64,000 nt of DNA from Streptomyces hundungensis (GTDB lineage: Bacteria > Actinomycetota > Actinomycetes > Streptomycetales > Streptomycetaceae). The position numbers and the translations under genes are program-made. Shown piece by piece: positions 1 to 7,529 of the stretch (its first letter is position 1; every line of letters begins with the position of its first letter). The notes beneath the pieces are model-generated. The model ran no database searches, was not told the origin of the DNA, and saw nothing but the letters and a program-made list of their open reading frames with translations. Where the stretch lies: NCBI RefSeq assembly GCF_003627815.1, contig NZ_CP032698.1:930001-994000 (forward strand), read 5' to 3'.

Positions 1-165
1 AATGCTGGCATTCAGAGCCTCATGTTGACCCCTGAGGAAGCAGCGCGACGGACTTTCACAGGTAAGATGGCTTCGAAATATGGATTCAACGGGAGAGTCG
101 AATTCATCAAACTCGAAGGTACTCCTGGGGAGTACACCAAGGTTGAGGTGGTGTTTCACCGATGA
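1..165 (+). CDS. 3' end of an unrecognised protein (truncated by window edge)
   Basis: Frame 1 is open from the first base to a TGA at 163-165 and gives 54 residues ending KLEGTPGEYTKVEVVFHR. It is hydrophilic and I do not recognise a family. The stop overlaps the ATG of the next gene (ATGA), so the two are translationally coupled. A C-terminal fragment coupled to a small acidic protein is the usual layout of a polymorphic toxin tip and its immunity protein. That is an inference from layout only, because the N-terminal part is outside the window. Confidence 0.6.
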   Translation, partial: NAGIQSLMLTPEEAARRTFTGKMASKYGFNGRVEFIKLEGTPGEYTKVEVVFHR

Positions 166-455
166 AAGATCCGAAGCTGGTCGCGATTGGCCTCCGCGAA
201 CGAGCAGTACGCGGCGATGACACGCTGAATATTGCACTGTGGGTAAAGGAGGAGCTCGGAAGTGGGGCCACCTTCTTCGCTTTCGTCAGCTGCTTCTTTC
301 ACGGCCTGAGCGTTCCGATCTCGGCGATCAGGCAGCTCGAGGGGTGGAGAGGCGTAGGGGGGAATCGAGACGTGTCGGACGCGGAAGTAAGAATGAGTCT
401 GGATCCGTATGTCCTTCCGCTCAGGCATCAGTCGCCGGACCGGGAGCCGGGATGA
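162..455 (+). CDS. Small hypothetical protein coupled to the upstream gene; possible immunity protein
   Basis: The product has 97 residues. Its start ATG lies inside the stop of the preceding frame (ATGA), which supports this start without a separate ribosome site. The centre is hydrophobic (TFFAFVSCFFHGLSVPISAI), followed by a polar tail with a DVSDAEV motif. I recognise no catalytic motif. The local base composition is less GC-rich than most of the window, which fits recently acquired toxin/immunity cargo. Role is inferred from coupling only; it could equally be an unrelated small protein. Confidence 0.6.
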   Translation: MKDPKLVAIGLRERAVRGDDTLNIALWVKEELGSGATFFAFVSCFFHGLSVPISAIRQLEGWRGVGGNRDVSDAEVRMSLDPYVLPLRHQSPDREPG

Positions 456-542
456 GGGCCTTCGTGGCGACGTGATGCACAGGCCTCACCCCGCCCTATG
501 AGGCCCTGCAACACCTTTATGCATGAGCGCTGAAACACAGAA

Positions 543-584
543 AGGTCCCCGTCGCCCGGACCGGATCCGCGGCGGCGGGGACCT
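543..584. terminator. Hairpin, probable terminator of the minus-strand genes from 1245 to 593
   Basis: Arms AGGTCCCCGTCGCC and GGCGGCGGGGACCT pair over 14 positions with one mismatch, with a 14-base loop. It lies just after the minus-strand stop at 593. No T-tract follows, as is common in actinobacteria. Confidence 0.55.
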
Positions 585-592
585 CTGAGGTG

Positions 593-728
593 TCAGGCAC
601 TCATGCTGGTGTCGGGCGGCCAGTCCCGCCCCGCGAAGGCGTGGGTGAGGAGCCGGCGCGACGGCCTTCTTGTCGCCGGGGTTCATCGGTCCGCTGCCGT
701 GTCCGTATCTGCGGACTCGGGCGGTCAT
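593..728 (-). CDS. Short coupled ORF, frame apparently disturbed
   Basis: An ATG at 728-726 overlaps the stop of the ParB-like frame (ATGA). The first residues read MTARVRRYGHGSGPMN and then DKKAVA. After that a more natural continuation, RLLTHAFAGRDWPPDTSMSA followed by a stop at 595-593, lies in another frame. Removing one C near 668 would join the two into a protein of about 44 residues. No family is recognised. If the frame is not shifted, the reading runs on without meaning to about 486. Confidence 0.25.
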
Positions 729-1245
729 GAGCGCGCCTCCTGGTGGCACAGCCACGCCTGCCCGTCCGGCCCCAGCGTGTGGTGCGAGTACGGCTCGTGC
801 TCGACGGCCTGGACGTCCGGGTCCCAGAACCACCGGAAGGGGAAGGATTGCACGCCCAGTTCGAGGGCGGTGGCAGCCCGGTGGTGTCCCTCGAAGACGT
901 AGACGAGCCGGTCGGCTGCGCGGACGCCCAGCAGGAGCGGTTCCCGGATCCCGTCCTTGGGGATCGAGGCCCGCAGTTTCTCGAGCACTCGGCGGTACCG
1001 GCCGTGCCGCTCGTGATACCGGCGAGCACCGACCCACGTGGAGAACTCGGCAGGCCGGACCAGCCCCGCCGGAGCGCCGCGGTGCGCATGCGCCCGGTCC
1101 AAGACTTGCCGTCGACCGCGCGGCACTTCAGCGCCGGCTCGGGTTCATTGAAGAAGGTCGCCTCCGCGACCAAGTCTTCTCCGGTGGCCGGCACCACGAT
1201 CTCGTCATCATGGGCTTGCTCGCTGAGGAGTTCGCCCACCTCCAC
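725..1245 (-). CDS. ParB/Srx-like domain protein, frameshifted
   Basis: Two frames together make one sensible protein. The GTG at 1245 begins an N-terminal part (MEVGELLSEQAHDDEIVVPA, then EPALKCRAVDGKSWTG). The C-terminal part is in a second frame and contains YRRVLEKLRASIPKDGI, REPLLLGV, VFEGHHRAATALELG and the end CHQEARS. The GHHRAAxA block with the preceding DGIREPL is typical of ParB-like nuclease folds, which bind nucleotides or DNA. The switch is near 1062; one extra G in the GGGG run would restore a single frame. It may be a real inactivating deletion or a homopolymer sequencing error. A terminator-like hairpin lies downstream. Confidence 0.6.
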
Positions 1246-1386
1246 TCACCGGGCGGACGACCTGCCGCGCAGTAGGTGCGTTCATGGCAGCACCGGCTCA
1301 CGCCACATGACCGGCGCAGCCACCACCCCGCCGCCACCGCACCGCCGTACGCACGGCGCGTAGGGCCGCGGATTGCAACCGTTGCC

Positions 1387-2118
1387 TCAGAAGGCCGTTG
1401 CCGGGCGCATTCCTGAGGTGCCTGAGGCACGGGCGGTGGCGATTCCGTGCTCGTAGGCGAACACCACGGCCTGCGCGCGGCTGCGCAATTCCAGCTTGGT
1501 CATCATGCGGTGTACATGGGATTTCACGGTTCCCACCGAGACGCAGATGCGCTGGGCGATGTCCTCGTTGTCCAATCCCTGAGCGACGAACTGGAGAACC
1601 TGTAGTTCCCTCTGCGTGAGCTGGGCGGGAAGCCGCTCGGGCGGCTGCGGCTGCGGCTGCGACAGCGGCCCCGGCACTGAAGGGGCCTCGGGAACGGCGT
1701 GGTACTCAACAAGCGTGCGCAGCCGAGCGGGTGCGACGAGCACGTCGGACTGGGACAGGGCGATGACGGCGCTCAGCAGTTGCCCCGGCGGCATGTCCTT
1801 GAGGAGGAATCCGCTGCATCCCGCGCGTAAGGCGGCGTAGAGCAAGGCGTCCTGGTCGTAGGTGGTCAGAATGACCACGCGCGGAGGCTCGGCCACGGGA
1901 AGCCGCAGAATGGTTCTGGCGGCGTCTATCCCGTTGAGGCCGGGCATGCGGATGTCCATCAGGACGAGGCCGGGCTGCTCCGCGGTCACCGCGGCGATCG
2001 CCGCCTGCCCGTCGGCCGCCTCGTGAATGGGGCCGAGTTCGTCCTGCCGGGTGCCAAGGAGTGTGGCGATGCCGGTACGTATGAGGTGCTGGTCGTCGAC
2101 TACCAGAACACCTGACAT
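1387..2118 (-). CDS. NarL/LuxR-family response regulator
   Basis: The 243-residue protein has a receiver domain at about 1-125, with phospho-acceptor Asp55 in LVLMDIRMPG and Lys107 in FLLKDMP. A proline/glutamine-rich linker follows (about 145-165). A LuxR-type HTH at about 168-230 includes LTQRELQVLQFVAQGL and VSVGTVKSHVHRMMTKL. It would bind promoter DNA after phosphorylation by the histidine kinase encoded 22 bases upstream in the same operon. Target genes cannot be read from the sequence; the divergent cell-wall genes starting at 3606 are candidates by position. The protein extends about 15 residues past the HTH, which is slightly long for the family. Confidence 0.93.
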   Translation of the reverse strand: MSGVLVVDDQHLIRTGIATLLGTRQDELGPIHEAADGQAAIAAVTAEQPGLVLMDIRMPGLNGIDAARTILRLPVAEPPRVVILTTYDQDALLYAALRAGCSGFLLKDMPPGQLLSAVIALSQSDVLVAPARLRTLVEYHAVPEAPSVPGPLSQPQPQPPERLPAQLTQRELQVLQFVAQGLDNEDIAQRICVSVGTVKSHVHRMMTKLELRSRAQAVVFAYEHGIATARASGTSGMRPATAF

Positions 2119-2140
2119 GGTTGTCCCCCCGTGTCGCTGA

Positions 2141-3349
2141 TCATGGCTGTGGTGCCGCCCAGGGTGGTCGGCCGCGGGGAATGGGCAGGACGAGCCGCAC
2201 TGCGTAGCCTCCCCCTGGACGATGGCCCGTGGTCAGTGAGCCGGACCAGATTTTGGCGCGCTCGGCCATCCCTATCAACCCGAGTCCGGAACCCGGGCCG
2301 GATATCGCCCCCGTCCCCCGCCCGTCGTCCTCCACGAGAACGTGCAGTTCCGTCGCGCCGTAGGTGACGGTTACCTGCGCGTCGGCGGCGCCCGAGTGCT
2401 TGAGGGCGTTGGTCAGCGCCTCTTGGACGACTCGGTAGACGCAGAGTTCCAGGCCGCCGTTGAGGGGACGTATCCGGCCTTCCAGATGGACGGCGACAGG
2501 GAGGCCAGCGGCAGTGATCCGTTCGGCCACCTCCGGGATCCTGCCGATGGTCGCAAATGACGTGTCGTCGTCGCAGGTTGTTCCGTCCCCGGAGTCCGCG
2601 ACTCGTAGCACCGTCAAGAGCCGGCGCAGTTCTTCCATGGCCTCCCTGCCCGCTCCGGCGGTGGCTTTCAGGGCTTCACGGGCCGTTTGCGGGTCACTGG
2701 TGAACACGAACTCGGCGAGGCCCGACTGCACCGTGACGGCGGTCATGTGCTGGGAGATGGCGTCGTGGAGCTCGCGGGCGATGCGCAGGCGTTCGTCGGT
2801 GACAGCGCGCCGAGCCTCTTCCTTTTCGTATCGCGCCAACAGCGTTGTCAGGCGCAGCAGTTCGGCGTTCTGCGCGGCAACTCGTCGATGCGCGAAGCCG
2901 ATTGCCAGGGCCGCCGCGGGTGTGATGAGGGATTGCACGACGGTGACGACCGGATGCAGAACGGCGGCAATGCCACTGTAAGCAATAGCGCCCGCCACCA
3001 GGAGCGCCGGGATTACGGTGGCTCGGGAGGGGCGCCTCCCCGCCAGGCTGATCAGCGCCAGCACCGGCACCCAGTAGTTCAACGACGGCTGGTAGCCGCA
3101 CGCGAGATAGGTGCACAGCCCGCCACAGCAGGCGGCCAGCGCGCCCAACGGGTACAACCGACGGGCGGCCAGCGGCAACGCGGTCGCCACGCTCAACACA
3201 TGGGCCCGGGCATCGAACTCCGGCCACGGCGCCGGGTGGTAGTACCTCCCGGCCAGGCAGGCGCTGACGGCCAGCGCCACGGCAAGGGCGACGTCGACCA
3301 AGGGCGGGGTCCGGTACGTGGTCCCATGCATCGGCGCATCGTAGGGCAC
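2141..3349 (-). CDS. Sensor histidine kinase, NarL-partner (HisKA_3) type
   Basis: The 402-residue membrane protein has about four to five hydrophobic segments in the first 155 residues. A coiled stretch (NAELLRLTTLLARYEKEEAR) leads into the HisKA_3 dimerisation domain with His195 in RIARELHDAISQHMTAV. The HATPase domain has N-box VVQEALTNALKHS and G-box motifs DDGRG and GSGLGLIGMAERA. It would autophosphorylate and pass the phosphate to Asp55 of the adjacent regulator. There is no large extracellular sensor domain, so the signal is probably sensed in or at the membrane. It is co-transcribed with the regulator (22-base gap). Confidence 0.93.
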   Translation of the reverse strand: MPYDAPMHGTTYRTPPLVDVALAVALAVSACLAGRYYHPAPWPEFDARAHVLSVATALPLAARRLYPLGALAACCGGLCTYLACGYQPSLNYWVPVLALISLAGRRPSRATVIPALLVAGAIAYSGIAAVLHPVVTVVQSLITPAAALAIGFAHRRVAAQNAELLRLTTLLARYEKEEARRAVTDERLRIARELHDAISQHMTAVTVQSGLAEFVFTSDPQTAREALKATAGAGREAMEELRRLLTVLRVADSGDGTTCDDDTSFATIGRIPEVAERITAAGLPVAVHLEGRIRPLNGGLELCVYRVVQEALTNALKHSGAADAQVTVTYGATELHVLVEDDGRGTGAISGPGSGLGLIGMAERAKIWSGSLTTGHRPGGGYAVRLVLPIPRGRPPWAAPQP

Positions 3350-3605
3350 CGAGTGCGGCCCCCGCGATCAACCTGAGGCATACGCCCGGAGTACAACCGC
3401 GGTTGCAGGCGGGGTGAGAAGTTCGGACAGGGGTTTACTGACGCGGCTCGTCGCCCCTCCTAAGGTCGGTCACATCGCCCCACCCGAAGCGCTGCCGAAG
3501 CACTTTCGGAGCACTGCCGAAGCACCAGCGCCTCAAGTAGGCGCCGTACAGGGGTTGTTCTGCCGGACACGTCCGATGCCTGGCCCGTCCCATTGGAGTC
3601 CTCGC

Positions 3606-4343
3606 TTGCGATCTCAACCTGTCCTGCGTGCAGTCCTGTTCACCGTGCTGGTCCTCCTGGTGGGTACGGCCCAGGGCGCGTTCACCAGCACTCGCGCCCT
3701 GGCCGCCGACACGGTCACCTGGCGGCAGACCAACCTCGCGGGCCTGGGGTACCTGGCCTCCGGGGAGATCGACGGGGCCGACGGACCACGAACTCATGCC
3801 GCCCTCAAGGCCTTTCAACGCGACAACGGCCTGGACGAGGACGGTGTGTACGGCGCCCGCAGCGAACTGGCTCTGCACCGTCAAGTGCAAGCCGTCCAGA
3901 GCAAGGTGGGGGCGGCTGCCGACGGACAGTACGGCGCCGGGACCCGCTCCGCCGTGGCCAACTGGCAGAGGAACCACGGCCTGTCGGCGGACGGTACCGC
4001 CGGTCCGGCGACGATGAACGCGCTCGCCCTCGGGCGTACGGTCGAGCTGACCGCCCAGCGCATGTTCGCCGCCCACGGCTGGAGTGTCTCCGCCCAGTTC
4101 TCCTGCCTCCAGCGCCTGTGGGACGGCGAGAGCAACTGGAAGGTGTACGCCACCAATCCCTCCAGCGGCGCCTACGGCATACCCCAGGCCCTGCCCGGCT
4201 CCAAGATGGCCACCGCCGGCTCCGACTGGCAGAACAACCCCGCAACCCAGATCAAGTGGGGTCTGACGTACATCGACGGCCGCTACCACACACCCTGCGG
4301 CGCCTTGAGCGCCTGGCAGTCACGCTCGCCGCACTGGTACTGA
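3606..4343 (+). CDS. Secreted peptidoglycan-binding, lytic-transglycosylase-like protein
   Basis: I place the start at TTG 3606, where GGAG lies 7 bases upstream and a clean signal peptide begins (MRSQPVLRAVLFTVLVLLVG, cleavage near ALA-ADT). The mature protein has two peptidoglycan-binding repeats, seen in DGPRTHAALKAFQRDNGL and YGAGTRSAVANWQRNHGL. A C-terminal transglycosylase-like domain carries a Glu in DGESNWKVYATNPSSGAYG and ends in SPHWY. It probably cleaves or remodels glycan strands outside the cell. The same C-terminal fold recurs in the gene at 57329-57733. It is followed by two more secreted wall proteins in the same direction. The frame is also open upstream to 3414, but that extension has no signal character. 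Confidence 0.82.
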   Translation: MRSQPVLRAVLFTVLVLLVGTAQGAFTSTRALAADTVTWRQTNLAGLGYLASGEIDGADGPRTHAALKAFQRDNGLDEDGVYGARSELALHRQVQAVQSKVGAAADGQYGAGTRSAVANWQRNHGLSADGTAGPATMNALALGRTVELTAQRMFAAHGWSVSAQFSCLQRLWDGESNWKVYATNPSSGAYGIPQALPGSKMATAGSDWQNNPATQIKWGLTYIDGRYHTPCGALSAWQSRSPHWY

Positions 4344-4410
4344 TCCGCATCCGCCTCCACCGACCACCCACCCATCCACACTCCCACCCACCCACTTCGA
4401 AGGGACCCTC

Positions 4411-4929
4411 GTGTACATCCGACGCCGCCCTCTCCTCCTGTCCGGGATGCTCGCCGCATCCGCGACCCTCGCCTTGTCGGGCACCGCGGACGCCGCCGTC
4501 GCGAAGCTCAGTCAGTCCGTCGCCGCCTCCCAGCTCGCCGCGGCCGGCGTGACCCACAGCTCCTCAGGTGGCTGCACCACGCGCTCCAACGCCCACTGCA
4601 CCTCCTACGACCAGATCAACAAGGCCACCGTGGACGGCCTCAAAACCCTCAAGTCGGCGAGTGGATGCGCCATCAACGTCACCGGCGGCACCGAGGTCGG
4701 CCACGCGTCGGGGACGTACAGCCACTACAACGGCTACAAGGCCGACACCGCCCGCAACTCCTGCATCGACGGCTATGTCACCCGCAGCTTCACCCACATC
4801 TCCACGCGCGGTGACGGCGCCACCCGCTGGCGCTCCTCGGCGGGCAACGTCTACGCCAACGAAGGCTCGCACTGGGACATCACGTACTGCGGTGGCAACA
4901 CGTCCTGCACCGCGGCCGCCAGCGCCTGA
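4411..4929 (+). CDS. Secreted peptidase M15-like (D,D-carboxypeptidase fold) protein
   Basis: A GTG start with AAGGGA upstream gives 172 residues and a signal peptide ending around GTADAA. The core reads VTGGTEVGHASGTYSHYNGY, then KAD, then NEGSHWDITYC. The spaced His-Asp-His pattern (SH..GYKAD and SHWDI) matches the zinc ligands of M15/VanY-type peptidases, which trim peptidoglycan stem peptides. Four or more cysteines suggest disulfide bonds. It lies 67 bases after the transglycosylase-like gene, so the two probably form an operon for wall turnover. Assignment to M15 is by motif only; the family is diverse. Confidence 0.75.
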   Translation: MYIRRRPLLLSGMLAASATLALSGTADAAVAKLSQSVAASQLAAAGVTHSSSGGCTTRSNAHCTSYDQINKATVDGLKTLKSASGCAINVTGGTEVGHASGTYSHYNGYKADTARNSCIDGYVTRSFTHISTRGDGATRWRSSAGNVYANEGSHWDITYCGGNTSCTAAASA

Positions 4930-5036
4930 GCCGCGTCCTGGCACAGGCACCCGATACGGCGCCGCCACCACGACTCCCCCCTCTCACCCTCTGACCCCTC
5001 TCACCCCGAAGTCCCCTCAAGAATCGGAGAACAGCC

Positions 5037-5411
5037 ATGCGCTTCAACCCCACGGCTCTCAAGGCCGCAGCCGTCGCCACGCTCGCCGCCGCCACCCTCG
5101 GCGGGGCCTTGGCTGCGCCCGCGAGCGCCGCGCCGGGCGTGCCGACGATCTCGGTCGGTTCCAAGAGCACCCACGGCGTCTGGTGTGTGCAGAAGGCCGT
5201 CAACAACTGGGCGGAGCGCACCGGACACGGTCGCCCCCTCGGGGAGGACGGCGTGTTCGGCGCCGGGACCAAGGCCTGGGTCGTCAAGTTCCAGGTGGCG
5301 TCCGGTCTCAACAACGACGGCAAGGTCGGCCCGCAGACCGGCAAGAGCATCCTCGACAACGCCGGCGGCTACCGCAACTACTGCTGGACGTACGTGCCCA
5401 GCCCCAACTAG
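5037..5411 (+). CDS. Secreted peptidoglycan-binding domain protein
   Basis: The 124-residue protein starts with ATG preceded by GGAGAA. A signal peptide (MRFNPTALKAAAVATLAAAT, cleavage near ASA-APG) is followed by one PG_binding_1-like domain: DGVFGAGTKAWVVKFQVASG and DGKVGPQTGKSIL. Two cysteines, in VWCVQK and NYCWTY, may form a disulfide. There is no catalytic domain, so it probably acts as a wall-anchoring or accessory protein for the two enzymes encoded just upstream. It ends this three-gene secreted cluster. Confidence 0.82.
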   Translation: MRFNPTALKAAAVATLAAATLGGALAAPASAAPGVPTISVGSKSTHGVWCVQKAVNNWAERTGHGRPLGEDGVFGAGTKAWVVKFQVASGLNNDGKVGPQTGKSILDNAGGYRNYCWTYVPSPN

Positions 5412-5489
5412 GTCCTCCTCGGCAACGCAACCGGGCCCCGCGTACACGCGAGGCCCGGCTTCCGTTCCCGGCGGCGGCCGACGCACGCC

Positions 5490-5640
5490 GGGGCAGCGTC
5501 GCCGCCTCCGCGTACGTCAGGTGCTCGGGTATCGCCACGAGCGAGGCCGCGTCGACCAGGGCGAAATCGGTGAGCATGCCGTCCAGCGAGCCGCCGCGCT
5601 GGTCGAGGCGCGTCGTGCGACAACCCTTGATCGGTGTGAC
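5490..5640 (-). pseudogene. Remnant of a zinc-type (MDR) alcohol dehydrogenase / quinone oxidoreductase
   Basis: In one minus-strand frame the sequence reads QRGGSLDGMLTDFALVDAAS followed by LVAIPEHLTYAEAATLP. This is the recognisable segment of medium-chain dehydrogenases that precedes the cofactor domain (GG-LDG-L-EY---P--LSYEEAATLP). There is no start codon context, no N-terminal zinc-binding part and no Rossmann domain around it. It is therefore a leftover fragment of about 50 codons. It abuts the 3' end of the SnoaL-like gene. Confidence 0.6.
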
Positions 5641-5642
5641 GC

Positions 5643-6050
5643 CTAAGCGTCCTCGGACCCGGTTACGGACTCGGTAGCCAGCGGGACCTCGCCCGCCGTC
5701 TTGCTGAAACCGAGCGCCTCCACGATCTGGCCGTTGGCCACACGCATGACGTTGACACCGCTCACCCACTCCTCGGGCCCCGCCCCGAAGCGGTAGCTCC
5801 ACACGATCGTCGCGCGGTCGTCGGCCACGATCACCTCCTGCGGGGTGAACTGCGTGGACCGGTCGTCGACGAGCGTCGCCCACCACCGGGTGCATGCCTC
5901 GCGACCCACGACCCGCTCACCTCTCGGCGCGGGCTGGACGCTCTCCATGACGCAGTCCTCGGCGATCAGGTCCAGCAGGAGGTCCGCTTCCCGGTCGGTG
6001 AAGGCGCGGTTGAAGCGATCGATGACCTCGACGGTGCTGCGTACGGGCAT
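5643..6050 (-). CDS. SnoaL-like / NTF2-fold protein (SgcJ/EcaC type)
   Basis: The 135-residue product starts at ATG with GAGGAG 5 bases upstream. The sequence VIDRFNRAFTDREADLLLDL and the ending in a strand containing VNVMRVANGQIVEALGF are typical of the SnoaL-like NTF2 cone fold. Such proteins act as small isomerases, hydratases or binding proteins; the substrate cannot be told. It is divergent from the TetR gene at 6198, and two palindromes lie between them, so the TetR protein probably controls it. Confidence 0.8.
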   Translation of the reverse strand: MPVRSTVEVIDRFNRAFTDREADLLLDLIAEDCVMESVQPAPRGERVVGREACTRWWATLVDDRSTQFTPQEVIVADDRATIVWSYRFGAGPEEWVSGVNVMRVANGQIVEALGFSKTAGEVPLATESVTGSEDA

Positions 6051-6125
6051 GACATCTCCTCAAGTGCCCAGCACGTGCTGGGTAGTTGCTGCTGGCTGAT
6101 CCCGTTCCGGACGACCCGGGCCGAG

Positions 6126-6141
6126 TAGACCATTCGGTCTA
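6126..6141. promoter_or_regulatory. Probable TetR operator, perfect palindrome
   Basis: TAGACC-ATTC-GGTCTA is a perfect inverted repeat in the region between the divergent SnoaL-like gene and the TetR gene at 6198. A related copy lies 28 bases further on. Probably bound by the adjacent TetR protein. Confidence 0.65.
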
Positions 6142-6153
6142 CGACCTAAGAGA

Positions 6154-6169
6154 TAGACCGGTTGATCTA
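6154..6169. promoter_or_regulatory. Second copy of the TAGACC operator, imperfect
   Basis: TAGACCGGTTGATCTA shares the TAGACC half-site and the TCTA end with the perfect palindrome at 6126-6141 and has the same length. It lies upstream of the ATG chosen for the TetR gene. Confidence 0.5.
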
Positions 6170-6197
6170 CCGTGTCAAGGGCTGGCACAATCACGCG

Positions 6198-6773
6198 ATG
6201 AGCACTTCCGCCAAGCCGGGCCCCCGCGAGCGACTCCTGTCCGCCGCCCAGGAGTTGACCTACACCCAGGGCGTCGGAGTGGGCGTGGACGCTCTGCTCA
6301 AGGCGGCCGGGGTAGCCCGGCGTTCGCTGTACGAGCACTTCGGGGGCAAGGACGGTCTCGTCGCGGAGGTACTGCGCCGCAGCTCCGCCGAGGATCTCGA
6401 TCAGTACCGGTCCACCATGGAAAAGGCCGGAGACGACCCCCGCGCCCGGTTGCTCGCCGTCGTCGACCGGCTCAACCTCATCGCCGCCGCACCCGACTTC
6501 CACGGCTGCCGCTATCTCGCCGCCGACCTCGCCCTGACGCAGCCGGAGCACCCCGGGCACGAGGTCACCCGGGCCTATCGGCGCACCCTTCAGGGGCTGT
6601 TCGCGGACGAGTTCGTCGCCCTCGGGCACAGCCGCCCGGAGTTCGCCGCGCAGCAACTGCTGCTCCTCGTCGACGGCCTGCTCGCCGCCGGCGCGACCCG
6701 CTCCGACCTCGCGCCCGCCGCCTCCCGCGAACTCGCCGAGCACATCATCGACGCGGGGCTCAAAGGGGCGTAG
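6198..6773 (+). CDS. TetR/AcrR-family transcriptional regulator
   Basis: Starting at ATG 6198 the protein has 191 residues; an upstream in-frame TTG would place the start inside the operator. The N-terminal HTH is clear: PRERLLSAAQELTYTQG, then VDALLKAAGVARRSLYEHFG. The C-terminal ligand domain has HGCRYLAADLALTQPEHPGH and AAQQLLLLVDGLLAAGATRS, the pattern of regulators whose C-terminal domain resembles TetR_C_33-type families. Divergent to the SnoaL-like gene, with two TAGACC palindromes between them. Confidence 0.9.
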   Translation: MSTSAKPGPRERLLSAAQELTYTQGVGVGVDALLKAAGVARRSLYEHFGGKDGLVAEVLRRSSAEDLDQYRSTMEKAGDDPRARLLAVVDRLNLIAAAPDFHGCRYLAADLALTQPEHPGHEVTRAYRRTLQGLFADEFVALGHSRPEFAAQQLLLLVDGLLAAGATRSDLAPAASRELAEHIIDAGLKGA

Positions 6774-6835
6774 GCCATGGGGTGTTGGTGTGGCTCTCCG
6801 GAGCCGTGGGGCCCGTCTCGACGAGCATGAGTCCC

Positions 6836-7399
6836 TCAGCGCGCCACGCGGTGGCGGAGGTAGACGACGCCTGAGCTGAGCGTGCGGCTCTCGACGAGTT
6901 CGAGGTCCACCCGGCGCTCGCGCTGGGGGAAGAACGGAACGCCACCGCCGAGCAACACGGGGTAGACCCGGGGCCGGTATTCGTCGATCAGATCCGACGC
7001 GGCCGCCTCGGCGGCGAGGGCGGCGCCGCCGATGGCGATGTCGCCCTCCCCCGGCTCGGCTCGCAACCGTTCGACCTCCTCGGACAGGGTGCCGGAGGCC
7101 AGGCGCGCGTTCCCCTCCACCGCCGACAGCGTGGTGGAGAACACCACCTTGGGGAGCCGCTTCCAGAGCGCGGCGAACTCGCGCGTCGAGAAGTCGAGGG
7201 ACGGGTTCTGGTCGGCGGTCTCCCAGTACAGCATCGTCTCGTACAGCCGTCGTCCCAGCAGATGGGCGCCGAGCTCTCGCACCTCGTCGGTCGCCAGCCG
7301 GAAGACCTCCTCGTCGGGAGCCGTCCAGTCGAAACGTCCGTCCGGCCCGACGATGTAGCCGTCGAGCGAGACGCTCATCGAATAGGTGACGCGGCGCAC
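6836..7399 (-). CDS. Dihydrofolate-reductase-like (RibD C-terminal) family protein
   Basis: I choose GTG 7399, with GGGAGG 6 bases upstream, giving 187 residues (VRRVTYSMSVSLDGYIVGPD). The RibD_C/DHFR-like fold is shown by SMSVSLDGYI, GAHLLGRRLYETM, IAIGGAALAAEA and YRPRVYPVLLGGGVPFFP. Such stand-alone proteins bind NADPH, but their substrates are mostly unknown; they are not true folate enzymes. A second member of the family is encoded at 38583-39113. The frame is open further upstream without good coding character. Confidence 0.88.
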   Translation of the reverse strand: MRRVTYSMSVSLDGYIVGPDGRFDWTAPDEEVFRLATDEVRELGAHLLGRRLYETMLYWETADQNPSLDFSTREFAALWKRLPKVVFSTTLSAVEGNARLASGTLSEEVERLRAEPGEGDIAIGGAALAAEAAASDLIDEYRPRVYPVLLGGGVPFFPQRERRVDLELVESRTLSSGVVYLRHRVAR

Positions 7400-7529
7400 G
7401 GCGGTCCTCCCTGATGGCGGGCTTCGACAGTACGCCCGCCGGACGCCGCGCACCGCGAGACACGGACCGCCAGACATGGACCGCGGGACACGGACCGCCG
7501 GACACGGACCGCAGGCCGCCGGGCCCCGC

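Noticed and set aside
5490..5640. Calling the dehydrogenase fragment a functional small gene
   Set aside because: It lacks both the N-terminal catalytic part and the cofactor domain and has no start codon context; it is a remnant.
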